Counted from the first letter of the stretch, positions 43,958-55,389 are shown. The stretch is 64,000 nt of DNA from Portulaca oleracea (GCA_029582165.1 CM055890.1:4597044-4661043); one strand, 5' to 3'. Numbers and translations are program-made. The notes: a model not told the origin generated them from the letters alone.

Positions 43958-44512
43958 AGGCTTGCCACAGATATTGTTATAGTATAAGGATTAACCCTAC
44001 CACGACACTCTTACGACTAGAAGCAAACTTGCCATGGATGTTTGTTCCTTTAAAAGGTACATAGCCACGGAAGTGCTTGTGGCTAGATGTGTACTTGCCA
44101 CGGGCCTCAATATGGCCCAAAAAGTTATTGCCACGGGAATTTACGTGGCAAGAAAAGTGATTGCCACGGGCATTCATGTGGCGAGAAAAGTGATTGCCAC
44201 GGGACTTCACATGGCAAGAAAATTTGTTGCCACGGGACTTCACGTGGCAAGAAAAGTGATTGCCACGGGACTACACGTGGCAAGAAAAGTGATTGCCACG
44301 GGTCTTCCCGTGGCAAATGACAGTGCTTGCCACGGGAGTTCCCGTGGCTACGATTTTTCATTTAGCCACGGTAGTAAATTTCCCGTGGCTACAACCTTGC
44401 CACGGCCACTTGTGCCACGGGGCTAATTTAAAGAAAACCCGTGGCAAGACGGTTTTGCCATGGGAATTTCGAACTTGTGCCACGAATTTTACCGTGGCAC
44501 AAGTGATGCTTT
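43958..44512. repeat. Right subterminal repeats of the CACTA-like element
   Basis: GCCACGGGA...TTCACGTGGCAAGAAAAGTGATT is repeated head to tail at intervals of 30-33 bp from about 44128 to 44320. More divergent copies occupy the flanks. Each unit holds an inverted pair, GCCACGGG and CACGTGGC. All open frames on both strands here are translations of this array. Confidence 0.88.
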
Positions 44513-44524
44513 TTTGTAGTGAAG

Positions 44525-46862
44525 ATTACCAAACAGTCAGATCATGATATGCAATAAGGCGTTTGAACAAGTCCCCCTTAAGATTTCAAATGAGTGTTTT
44601 CCTATCGACCGTATCGTCATAAACATAGATGAGTTTGACATCATTTTGGGCATGGATTGGTTAGCTAGACATGGGGCGAAAATCAAATGTGACGAAGGGG
44701 TAGTAGTTTTGAAAAGTCGAATGGGAGGCAAGATTCATTTTAAGGGTGAGTCAGGAAAGACTAGCTGTAGGACTATATCCTTGATGAAAGCAAAAAGGCT
44801 CATACGCCAAGGCGTGGAGGCTTATCTATGCTACGTATCAAGGGATCCATTAAGGGAGCTAAGGATAGAGGACATACAAGTAGTACGAGAGTTCCCGGAT
44901 GTTTTTCCCGAAGAATTAACCGAGCTACCCCCGAGGAGGGAGATTGATTTTAAGGTAGAGTTGGTCACAGGGACACAACCAATATCCAAGGCACCCTACC
45001 GCATGGCCCCTGCAGAGTTGAAGGAGCTTAGAGCCCAATTGGACGAGTTACTCCAGTTAGTCTTTATCCGACCGAGTGTGTCGCCATGGGGAGCCCTGGT
45101 ACTGTTTGTTAAAAAGAAAGATGGAAGCTTAAGGCCGTGTATTGATTATCGCGAGCTAAACAAGGTCACCATCAAGAATAAGTACCCGTTACCGCGAATC
45201 GATGACTTGTTCATTAATTGCAAGGAGCTGGCGTTTTCTCCAAAATCGATTTGAGGTCTGGTTATCACCAGTTGAGAATCAAGCCCGAAGATATTCCCAA
45301 GACAGCCTTTAGAACCCGCTATGGACATTTCGAGTTTATAGTAATGCCTTTTGGCCTCACCAATGCCCCGACAGTCTTTATACATCTCATGAATCGAGTT
45401 TTCCGGCCATACTTGGATAAGTTTGTGGTAGTCTTTATCGACGACATATTAATCTATTCGAAAACCCGGGAAGAGCATGAGAGGCATCTCATAACGGTAC
45501 TGTAGACCTTAAGGGACCAGTACTTATATGCCAAGTTCAAAAAGTGCGAGTTTTGGCTTGAGGAAGTTGCCTTCTTAGGGCACATAGTGACCAAGGACGG
45601 AATCAAAGTGGACCCACAGAAGGTTGAAGCGGTCACAAATTGGAACAGGCCCACAACTATCACGGAGGTAAGAAGCTTTTTGGGGATGGCCGGATATTAC
45701 CGGCGCTTCATACAAGATTTTTCAAAGATCGCGCTACCTTTAACTAGCCCGAAAGAAGACGACCAAGTTTGAATGGTCAGAGAAGTGCGAAAAAGTGTTT
45801 CAAGAACTCAAGAGGAGACTCACCACAGCGCCTACTTTAACCCTACCGGTGGAAGGAGAAGAGTATGTTATATATAGTGATGCCTCCAAACGAGGGTTGG
45901 GTTGCCTTTTGATGTAGAATAATAAAGTTATAGCCTATGCCTCCAGGAAACTAAAGCCATATGAATCAAATTACCCGACCCACGATCTAGAATTAGCAGC
46001 GGTAGTCTTTGCCTTAAAAATATGGAGGCACTACTTGTATGGCGCTCATACCAAGATATTCACCGATCACCAAAGCCTTAAGTACATCTTCACTCAGAAA
46101 GAGTTGAACTTGAGGCAGCGTAGATGGTTGGAGCCCCTCAAAGATTATGACTTGGACATCCAATATCACCCCAGCAATGCAAACTCAGTGGCTGATGCTT
46201 TAAGTAGAAAGAATCAACATGAGGATGGGGCATCGAAGGAGGCACAGCCAAAGCTTCAATAAGAAATTCACGAGGCAGGGATAGAAATGGTGCCATTAGG
46301 CTATGTACAAGCAGGACTAGCGGAACTTCAAGTGCAACCTTCCATTCTAGAGGAAATCAAAAGGGAGCAGATGAATGATGAGCACCTACAGTATATACGC
46401 GCAAGAGTAGAAAAGGGAAAAATGCCAGGATTTGTGGTTCACGAGGATGGAACCCTGAGATTTCAAAACCGAATATGTGTACCAGCAGTTCGAAATTTTC
46501 GGGAAAGGATCATGCAGGAAGGACATGACACTCCCTACTCGGTACACCCAGGGGGCAAAAAAATGTATCGGGACATACGGGAGAAGTTTTGGTGGCCTAA
46601 TATGAAGAAGAACATAGCGACCTTTGTGGATAAATGTCTTACCTGTCAAAAGGTGAAAATCGAGCATCAACGACCCTCAGGGGAGCCAAGGCCCTTGGAA
46701 ATACCCACCTGGAAGTGGGATTCCGTGTCAATGGACTTTATCATGGGTTTACCTTTAACAGTTGCCAAGAAGAATGCCATATGGGTCGTTGTGGATAGAT
46801 TAACCAAGTCTGCCCATTTTATTACAATAAATGACAGTTGGAAGGTGGATAAGTTAGCCGAC
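44525..46862 (+). pseudogene. Tekay protease end, reverse transcriptase, RNase H and integrase N-terminus
   Basis: After the CACTA element the frame resumes and shows [17 protein letters not shown] (protease end) and the RT blocks [20 protein letters not shown]. It then shifts frame near 45215 ([26 protein letters not shown]) and keeps the catalytic [11 protein letters not shown]. Breaks are a TAG at 45503, a shift near 45745, a TAG at 45915 and a TAA at 46260. RNase H ([40 protein letters not shown]) and the integrase zinc site (HPGGKKMYRDIREKFWWP, CLTCQ) follow. The integrase core starts at SMDFIMGLP (first Asp) and is cut at 46863 by a solo LTR. Confidence 0.88.
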
Positions 46863-48271
46863 TGATAACTGCGTTTCATGACTATGTTTTTGGGGGTTTT
46901 CAATAGTGAATTAGGGATAATTTTGTGTGTGAACCTTGATTTTTATTCCAATTTCCCTACTACACTTGGTGTTGTTGTTTTTGATGTGAATTTGTAGGTT
47001 TTGAGGCCAAAACACCAACTTTCTCTCAACTTCAGGCAAGAGTGAATATACCACGGACCTCTACATGTCAAACCCAAACCGTGGTACAAATTTGGGACGG
47101 AAAGGAGCAAGGAATAGCCGGCAAGAAGAACCTTGGGCGGCCGTGGTGGTACCACGGCGTGGCGGACTTGTCGGCTCATTTGGCGAAGGAAAGAAGAAAG
47201 AAGCGGACAGTGGCAACCTCGGGCGGCGTGGTGATCACCACGGTTGTACTGTACGGATCACAATTTGCACGGACCGAGGCGAACTGCCTATGCAGGTCGG
47301 TTATTTTCGCGAGTAGAAAAGGGAGGAAGCGACGGCTTTTCGAGATTCAGTCATATTCTATCAGTTTTCCTTCATTCCTTGGCCGTCAAGATTCAAGACC
47401 GAAACGATTCAAGAGAAACTAAGATCAAGATTCGCAAAGGAAAGGAGCGACGTTCGCGGAGAAGGTTTCTACCCCGGGATCGAAAGACTCGACGGGTTGT
47501 ATTCTTCGCAATTCTATTCTTTCTTTTCGATTTCCTTCTTAGTTTTGAGATTCGATTAAGATGTTTGGAACTTGTTTTGTGTTTTCATTGAATATGTTTG
47601 AGTAGATTTCTTGAATTCTAGGGTTTTGCAACCCAAAGCAATGTAGTTTGATTGATTGTTATTAGTTTGTGCATGAATTCTTGATTAGAATCAATAGAAG
47701 GTTGTGTTTTCCATATTCATGTGTGTTCTCTGAGTGCTCGAATATTCATGAGTTTGAGATTAACCTAAGAAGTACTGAAAGGTGAATTAGGGTAATCTGA
47801 CTACCAACCTGTCTACCTAGGCTTACGAAAGTTGAAAAAGGAGTAGTAAACTAGGGAATCATTAGATAACCTGACTTTTTAAGGCCTTCTATTCTGATTA
47901 ATCTAAAAGGCGCATTTAAAGTTGTTGATTAGGTTGTTTAGAATAATTCTATTTAGCATCGAAAGGGCGATAGAATTCAGAGGTTGTTGATTCTTGATTC
48001 ATTCTTGAATGTATGATTGTGCAGGCTAGGTTTTTAGTAATCGAACTCGTTGTTAGGTTAGCATCTCCCTAGAAATCTTTCTCTCTTGATAGAATCTGTG
48101 ATTGGTTTTTCCTGCTTTATTAGTTTAATTAATTGTTAAACCTTTTTCAAAACCCAAATCTGTTTAGCTTAGCAATCGTGATAGAGATTAGTTTTCCGTG
48201 CTGCTGATTGAGTCCCTGTGGGATCGACCTTGACGTGCTACTACGTACACCGTGCGCTTGCGGCCCTGTCA
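46863..48271. mobile_element. Solo LTR, 1409 bp, in the Tekay integrase
   Basis: It begins TGATAACTGCG and ends GCGGCCCTGTCA (TG...CA), with flanking 5-mers CCGAC (46858-46862) and CCGAT (48272-48276) matching at four of five. The integrase frame is open up to the left edge and resumes in phase after the right edge. The 3' part contains TCCCTGTGGGATCGACC, a phrase typical of the end region of some plant Ty3/gypsy (Athila/Tat-type) LTRs. The open frames at 47042-47591 lie inside this LTR, are GC-richer than their surroundings, and show no domain. Confidence 0.75.
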
Positions 48272-49171
48272 CCGATATTTACGTGAAAGAGTTACTGAGG
48301 CTACATGGTATTCCGAAAGACATCATCTCCGATCGTGATGCTAGATTCCAATCCCGATTTTGGATAGCTTTACAAAAAACATTCAGCACCAAATTGAGCT
48401 TCAGCAGTTCCTATCACCCGGAGACGGACGGCCAAACGGAGCGTGTGAATCAGATCGTAGAAGACATGCTACGAGCTTGCGTGCTGGATTTCCAAGGAAG
48501 TTGGGAGGACTTTTTACCCTTGGTAGAGTTCTCCTACAACAATAGCTATCAAGCCACGATCCAAATGGTGCCATTCGAGGCCCTATACGGGCGAAAGTGC
48601 AGGTCTCCCTTGTGCTGGAATGAGATAGATGAAACCCTGATAGTGGGGCCCGAACTGATACAGGATATGACGGATAAGGTGAGGGTGATCCAACAACACA
48701 TCAAAACGGCTCAAAGCCAACAGAAAAGTTATGCTGACAAGAGGAGGAGGCCCTTAGAATTTCAGGGTATTCCTCAAAGTCTCACCCTCTAAAGGGGTGC
48801 GGCGGTTCAACATCAAGGGGAAGCTAAGTCCTAGATACATCGGGCCCTATTCAGTTAATGAAAAAGTTAACCCGGTAGCTTATAGATTGGAATTGCCGAC
48901 GGACTTGGAGCATATTCATGATGTGCTTCACGTATCACAATTGCGGAAATATGTGCCCAACCTGAGTCATGTGATTGAGCCTGAACCGATAGCTCTCACC
49001 GAGAACCTGTCCTACGAAGAAGTGCCAGTGCAAATCCTGGATCGAAGGGTCAAGCAGTTACGCTCTAAAGAAATTCCACTAGTAAAAGTGTTGTGGACTA
49101 ATCATTCTACCTCGGAGGCTACCTGGGAAACCGAGGAAGACATGCGAAACAAGTATCCCCATTTGTTTTAA
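48272..49171 (+). pseudogene. Tekay integrase C-terminal part and chromodomain
   Basis: IISDRDARFQSRFW carries the second catalytic Asp and ETDGQTERVNQ the Glu. YNNSYQATIQMVPFEALYGR and RRRPLEFQ follow. A small deletion with frameshift near 48766 moves to the frame of VFLKVSP, PRYIGPYSV and DVLHVSQLRKYVP. The last 50 residues (LDRRVKQLRSKEIPLVKVLW, EATWETEEDMRNKYP) are a chromodomain with the aromatic and acidic positions of the family. The stop is TAA at 49169. Confidence 0.88.
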
Positions 49172-49203
49172 GGTAAAGCCACGAGAATATGAGGGTAGTA
49201 GCT

Positions 49204-49243
49204 TTAAGTTTCGGGGACGAAACTTCTTTTAAGGGGAGTAAGA
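49204..49243 (+). promoter_or_regulatory. Mini-hairpin motif and polypurine tract before the 3' LTR
   Basis: GTTTCGGGGACGAAAC (49208-49223) is a 6-bp inverted pair with a 4-base loop. It is followed by TTCTTTTAAGGGGAGTAAGA, the plus-strand priming polypurine tract, right before the LTR start TGTAAC. Confidence 0.8.
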
Positions 49244-52200
49244 TGTAACAACCCAAGAAAAATTCCCCTTTAATACGTGTGATTAACGTCGTTAATCAAA
49301 ATTAGAAAAGAATAAATTTGTAGATTAAATAAAGCGCGTGCTCCTTATTTCTTGTCCTTTATGTTTTTTTTTATTTATTTTTTTTATATAACCAGTGTAC
49401 GTTTTGCAGGGCTTGAACAGTGCAGCGCGTTCCTTTTTAATTTTCTATGAACTTATCTCCGCTAATAATATCTCTTCTCGCCCAAAATTAAAACTACTCT
49501 CATCGAATTTAACCCCGTCCTTTTTAGGATGATTTTTGTAGATGTTTTAAGGTGTTACTTACGAGAATTAAAACGAGAGCTACGATTACTGTTGGTCACA
49601 TGGAAAATTTTAGGGGTTTTATATTTTGGATAATTGAATTGGGGTTGTATATGTTAAGTATAGGGGATCAAATTGATGAAAATCTTTGGGCCTTGGGGAT
49701 CCCTTTGGATCGGCCAAGCAAGAGAGGAGAGGGGAAAGGGTTTTTTTTTTCTATTAAGTATTATATATATGTAGGAGGGGGTATCAAGTGAGGGAAATTT
49801 CAAACTAGATTATCATTCAAGCTCTTGTGGGTGTGACCCTTTGGCTCCCCCTCTCCCTCTCGCCAGCCTCCTCTGCTTTGTTGTCATGCGGCCACGGGGC
49901 CATGCGTCGTCATCGCCGACCACCGCCCCATCATCTTCTTCTCTCTCCTCTTCCACTTTCAAGTGTAGTCTTCTTCCTCTTGGCTTCCTCCTTCCATTTT
50001 TCTAGTCACATCTAAGTTATAATCTGATTTTTTTCTTTCTAAATGATGTCTTTCCAGAAATTAGAGTGGTACTCTTGTTTTCTTCAAGGAAAAAGGGAAG
50101 GATCTCAAGTTGAAGGAAGGGAGTGGGTGAGTTTTGGCTAAACCCTTGTTATCTTGATTGTTGCAAGCAATCTTCTTATGAAAATGAACATGCATGTAGT
50201 TGTAGAAGTTGAATTCTCTGTGGTTGTATGAAAAGTTAGTATATTCAAGGTGCATGTTTATAGATTATGTATAAATAGAGATTAGCAAGAGTGTTGTGTT
50301 GTTGCATGTGGAAATGGATGCTAGCTGGTGAATGTGAATGTGAATGTGAATGTGAATTCGAGGATGCATGAGTTTAAAAGAAATGAATTTGATGTTCCCT
50401 TGACTACTTAAGGCTGAGTTTTTGTGTATATGAGGATAACATGATGTTTTATGAAGAATCCTTGGCTAAATCACAAAGACTTACGCTTGCATGTGAGTTT
50501 TGAACTTAAAGTTTCATTCTGGTTGGATTTGTGTTTTCCAGGAAATGAAGGAAAGGATTTTTGGTAATATTAGGATTTAATTAGGTAGACAAAAGTGTTA
50601 GTTAACACCCGGTTTTTACGGATCGACTTTTCGTTGTGTATTTTAGAAATTATGACCAAAATCGTAAAACCGTACGAATCTGGAAATTTAGGGACGGCAG
50701 AATGAAAATGGCTATTTTTCGTCCAGTTAGAGTTTGATATAGCGTCGGGTCTGAACATGAAAGTTTTAGGGGACTGTTTAAGCTTTCCAAAATGGTATGG
50801 TATGCGTTCATGCATGTGACGTCGGATGAGCAAATTATAAGTGTTTGTTTGTAGGGCAAAAATTCTGGAATTTTTCCAGAATTAGAAGTTAGGGGCTGCT
50901 CCTATGTTGGGTTAAAATTAGGCCTTTTTCCAAGCTTAAATCGTTGGGTTATAAAAAGATAAGTTAAAGTTTGATTCTTGAGCTTTCCGTAGACAGCTTA
51001 TAGGCCCAAAACCGAGTAGTATGACTCAAGATATCGCGTTCCGAAAAACGTTAACCGGCTTGTACAAATTCCGGGCAGATTGCGTAATTAAGTGTTTTGA
51101 CCCTTATAATCATGTTTTTAGCCTCCGGGGTTAACTGTAAAGTTGTGGGGCACGTCCTAAGCTTTCCGAAAAGTACTCTTATGTGGCAATCCGATATGTC
51201 TAGCAATAGTTACCTTCCTCTTTGTAAATGTAGGGAAATTCTTCTAGGTTACGAACTGGAATTGTTCTTTATGAATTCCTCCCCCTTCTCCTAACTAGAT
51301 GAGAAAGTCTAACTCTAAATTCCTTCCTCTCTCTCTAAGCTTTCGCTCAAGTGATCGTTGGTTGTGCACTGTTCAAGTCCTTGCTTGTTGGTGGTTTCCG
51401 TTTTCAGGTGCGTGTACTACTTAGCCTTTATGCTATACATGTACTCAAATTATTTATTCTTGTATTATCTTAACCGTGCGCCAAAATGATTCCTACATAT
51501 GCTTTCAGACTGAAATTTTACTACTAAACATGTCTACGAGAAAGATGCTCTTTTATAAGTAAAATTTTGGATTTTAGAAGTGAACTTCATGCTTTAAGAC
51601 ATAGTGTTGGTTGATGAAATTAAAGAGGAAAATCCCCCCTTATATTGTAAGCATCTAGTTTTAGTCGAGTACAAAAATCAAGGGTTACCTTTTAAGAAGC
51701 CTTTTTATAAGCTAATTTTACTTGAAGAAAAGTTCTTTCCATGCTTGATGTCGCGTATTAATTAAAGGTTATCTTGCCGGTTAAATCTTTCCAAGGAATT
51801 AGAAGTTGTCTTAAGTAATAAAGCCCCGCCCATGATTTATGTGCGTAAAAGCACACCAAGGAAATAGTGTTAAATACACACCATGTTCACGTGCCTTGAG
51901 CACCTCATGAGAATTTATTTTGTGCCTTAGATGCATACCAAGAAAATCTGGCCAGTAGGATAGATATCCACCATCCGGATCTCCCGATCGGTCCGGGTAT
52001 GCGCATACGGAGGCTTAGCCGATGATCGTAAGTAGGGGCATCCATGTTAAAGTTCTACCTTGTCATGTTATCTTCTTTTTGTGAACTTTTACTTTATAAG
52101 TAGTTTTAATTTCAATACTTTATAGCTTCGTATGAATTTATGCTCTTGTACAAATTGTGGTTGTATTCCTAGCCTTGCAAGTTTATTATGGAAAAAAATC

Positions 52201-52897
52201 AATTATTTTCCTTTACATGTCTAACCACCCCGTGATCGGTTACCCTGTTAAGTCGATATTTGTGACATGAAATCAGGAAATTACCAAAAATTGGAGTCCT
52301 TGTAAGTTGACTTATTGAACTCTTTTCTTTCAAGCTTTATTTGAATTAATTATTAAATGGAGCCGCGCGCCTAGGGGTAATGAAATCAAAGTCTTACTTT
52401 CTGCTTATTTATTTTAAATCTGGTAGAATTCGTGTTGAGTAAAACTCACTTTTTAAGTTGTCTGTTACTTTTAGGGCCGCAAGGGAAAGGCCAGGGCAAA
52501 GTCACCGACGGGCGGAACCCAAAGACAACCTAGGTGGTATCCAGGTGATCTTAGAGCTCCTTTTTGGAAGTTTTATAGGGGCAAGGGTTAGGGGTGTGAT
52601 CAAATTATTTTGGGAATGGTTGTTATTTTGGTTTTGTGGTATGTTGTTAAGAATGGGTTGTATGTTAAGTTGTTTTCATTTCTTTAGGCTGTATAACTCT
52701 AAGAGTCTCCTATCTTGATGATTTGTGATGGTCTAATTATGTGGTTGGGTGAAGTCTTTTGGTGTGGTGTGTTGGAGTATTAGCCTAGTCCGTGTTCATG
52801 GACGGCGGTAGTACTCCCAGGTAATTATCCGCTGCTGATCATTAGGTTAAGTAGTGAGTTAGCTTAATCTGGTGATTTGTAACCTGGGGGTGTTACA
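49244..52897 (+). repeat. 3' LTR of the Tekay-like element (3654 bp)
   Basis: Begins TGTAACAACCCAAG and ends GGGGTGTTACA, with 6-bp inverted ends TGTAAC/GTTACA. From 49732 on it matches the 5' LTR closely. It includes a segment (about 51966-52216) not present in the 5' LTR. The target duplication cannot be tested because the 5' LTR start is missing. Confidence 0.9.
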
Positions 52898-53104
52898 TAG
52901 TTATTCCTATATTAATTGATATAATAGTTGTTGAGATTGCAAATATTTATAAATAAAGTTATTAATTAGGAGCAAAAATGGAATTACAATCGTTGAAAAT
53001 GTAAAAGTGACAAACAAATTGGGACAAAGGAGTTAGTTATTTTGACAAACATTCTGGGATGAAGGTAGTGCTAATATTTTTATTACCAAAAAGGTAAGGT
53101 AATT

Positions 53105-54932
53105 TCCAGCTTTCGGCAATTACGGTAATAACGGTAATTCCCGCGATGTGTACCGTACATGTGGCATGATCGAATCTCATACATTGATTTTATTTATTTT
53201 CAAATTCTGGAAAAAGTTAAAGCTATGAGAATCAAACTTGCAACCTATCTTATAGTAAACAAATCCCTACCATTCAGCCATGTGTCTTTCACTGATTATT
53301 TTTGCAATATTTTTTTAGGATTGCATACAGCATACCTTGGAATTTAAGTTTCAAAACCCTTCTGCCTTCCACGATTGATAATGCCCCTGGTAATCACCTC
53401 CGTCGTTTGATGCAGCACGACTTCTAACCGCTAGGGGTGTCCAACAAAAACCTAAACCAAAAACCCAACCGCATAAACCAAACCGGTAAAAGTGGTTAAC
53501 CATTTGGATTTTTTTTAAAATTGTTGTTTAGGTTAACTAAACCGGTATAAACGGTTTAGGTTTCAGTTTTACATGGTGTAAATTTGAAATTTTAAAGCAA
53601 AATTTTAATTTTTCTTCCTTACTTGTTACTTAAAATTTTTAGGAACTGGCAGTTAACCGCAAACCGAACCCGAAAAGCGGTTAACCATGTTACCAATACG
53701 GTTTCAGTTTGGTTTCGGTTTCTAGTTTCCAAAAACGGTTAACCGCATAAAGCGGTTTAGGTTTAGGTTTAGGTTTATAAAATTCATAAACCACAAATGC
53801 GGTTAACCGGTTTTGGACACCCCTACTCACCGCTGTTGCCGACCAATTTTCCAGTACCAATTTCTGAATGACCGGATGTCACCAGCAGTGTCGGAGAACA
53901 ACGATGTTCTCAAACACCTGCCATGCAGAGTGCGATTTCATTTCGTTTTTCCCACAATCGGTTTTGGATGGCGGCGAGGGTAGCACATCGGGAGTGGCTG
54001 GTCTCGGGATTGCATCCGAGCGAGGGAGACTTAGCCACGGGAATATTTCTCGCAGTAGTTGTATCTCCGGCGAAAGGTTGCCAGAAACAATGGAGGTCGG
54101 TGAATTTATTTCATTCTTTTCATCCGGTATCCATCATAATCTATTAAATAAATTAAAACACTAGCTCCTAACTCCTAAGGAAAATCTAAACCTAAAAGAA
54201 ATAATTTAGAACATAAGTATAATATTAATAAAAATGAAAAAGAAATACCTAAAGTCATTCATAAGTTAGCAATATTTAATGCATACAAAATTAGAACATT
54301 TTAAATTTTTCAAAAAAGAAAAAGAAATACATAAGGTCATACCTACATAAATTACAAATATCTAATACAAAACTAGAGTAATTTTTACTTTTCCTTTCAT
54401 TAATTTACCATTATAATATTATGACCAGAACCTTAGAAATAAAGTATAATAATAGATACTAAAATAAAATTTTCATAAAAAAATTGTTACGTAGTTTTTT
54501 TAATAACTATCTTAGAAAATAAAATTTTTGATTGAAACTACTATATATACTTTTAACAATAAAAAAATTCAAATTATATGCAAGCTACCAAACAAGAATA
54601 AGAAATTGGAATAAGTATATATTAAAAAGTTGAATAAGAGGTTTAAAGCCACGTAATATATAATGGAAAATAATAAGAAAATAGAATTGTCACGTAGTTG
54701 TTGCCGTAACATTTTTTTCAAAAAAAAAAAAGCATCCTTCTTAAGATGAAAAATTAAATTAAAGACACATGGCTGAATGGTAGGGATTTGTTTACTATAA
54801 GATAGTTTGCATGTTCGATTCAAACAATCAACTTTTTCCAGAATTTGAAAATAAATAAAATTGATGTATGAGATTTGATCAAGCCACATGTACGGTACAC
54901 ATCGCGGGAATTACCATAATTGCAAAACGCTG
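53105..54932. mobile_element. Element with long terminal inverted repeats (Mutator-like candidate)
   Basis: The left terminus (53105-53310: ATTTCCAGC, GGTAATTCCCGCGATGTGTA, CCGTACATGTGGC, CAAATTCTGGAAAAAGTT, ACAAATCCCTACCATTCAGC) is mirrored by 54765-54932, so the TIRs are about 170-200 bp. No clear TSD was found. The interior (53350-54170) is less AT-rich than its surroundings and may be captured host sequence, interrupted by hAT-like element F. Its open frames (53868-54164) have no recognised family. 54180-54750 is AT-rich filler. Confidence 0.65.
53432..53825. mobile_element. hAT-like non-autonomous element F with GGTTAACC array, 394 bp
   Basis: TAGGGGTGTCCAACAAAAAC and GGTTTTGGACACCCCTA are inverted ends. 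The flanking 8-mers CTAACCGC and CTCACCGC match at seven of eight. The interior consists of AAACCGGT, GCGGTTAACC and GGTTTAGGTTT words in both orientations, as in element C. Confidence 0.82.
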
Positions 54933-55216
54933 GAAATCGCTATACATGCTTCCATCGAATCCAATCCAAACTTTACACATTTCTCCAAACATTTTTCCTC
55001 TCTAAAAACACAATTTCCAAAAAAAGTATTCAATCCATCCAAACTTCATTTTAGGAATATTTTTTTAAAGTAAACCTTTTTATTAAATTGGAGAAGTTAC
55101 ATGCAGTTAATTTCAACGTTATTTTTTTTTGTTTATAAACAAGGTTTAGGTTTATGTAATTTCTTTTTGCTTTTTTCTTTTCATTTTACAAGTATTTCAA
55201 TTTTCGACCCATTGTT

Positions 55217-55221
<5 letters not shown>
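54933..55221. other. AT-rich spacer
   Basis: Nothing recognisable apart from T- and A-runs. It leads into an AT microsatellite. Confidence 0.4.
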
Positions 55222-55283
<62 letters not shown>

Positions 55284-55389
55284 TTAAATAATAAATAATA
55301 AATAATAAATAAAAGTTGCTATAAACTTATTTAAGATTATTCATAGTTACACCTTATTAACCCAAATTCAAGTTATTTGTATCACATTC
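55222..55389. repeat. (AT)n microsatellite and partial copy of the AT-rich array unit
   Basis: 55222-55281 is pure AT dinucleotides. 55283-55389 (AATAATAAATAAAAGTTGCT ... ACCTTATTAACCCAAATTCA ... TGTATCACATTCAG) is nearly identical to part of the right-end array near 63785-63889. It stops exactly where the truncated LTR begins. Confidence 0.85.

Larger units (their letters stand above)
37184..44521. mobile_element. CACTA-like (En/Spm) element, 7.3 kb, in the Tekay protease
   Basis: It begins CACTACAAAAAATCTTCAC and ends with GTGATGCTTTTTTGTAGTG, inverted ends of CACTA type. The 3-bp repeat AAG lies at 37181-37183 and 44522-44524, as expected for CACTA. Removing the element with one AAG leaves the Tekay frame open across the site. 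Subterminal arrays of GCCACGGG/CCCGTGGC flank both ends. The interior has no intact transposase but holds two hAT-like elements, microsatellites, a truncated CACTA end and a small TnpA-like exon remnant. Confidence 0.88.
31438..52897 (+). mobile_element. Ty3/gypsy chromovirus (Tekay/Del type) with nested insertions
   Basis: The domain order on the plus strand is gag, protease, reverse transcriptase, RNase H, integrase, chromodomain. The primer-binding site TGGTATCAGAGC (tRNA initiator-Met) and a purine tract AAGGGGAGTAAGA just before the 3' LTR complete the plan. The 3' LTR is full (3654 bp, TGTAAC...GTTACA). The 5' LTR is missing its first about 490 bp. A 7.3-kb CACTA-like element splits the protease, and a 1.4-kb solo LTR splits the integrase. 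Several stops and frameshifts show that it is inactive. The C-terminal chromodomain places it in the chromovirus clade. Confidence 0.9.

Noticed and set aside
44087..44361. Regular 30-33 bp repeats with similar-length spacing, at first glance like a CRISPR array, and several Cys/His-rich frames over it
   Set aside because: The setting is a plant CACTA-like element with matching repeats at its other end. The units contain inverted pairs and there are no unique spacers. The frames are translations of the array.
47042..47591. Overlapping frames of 83-126 codons, candidate genes inside the integrase gap
   Set aside because: They lie within a solo LTR, overlap each other in different frames and show no domain. 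Kept only as a curiosity in the findings.
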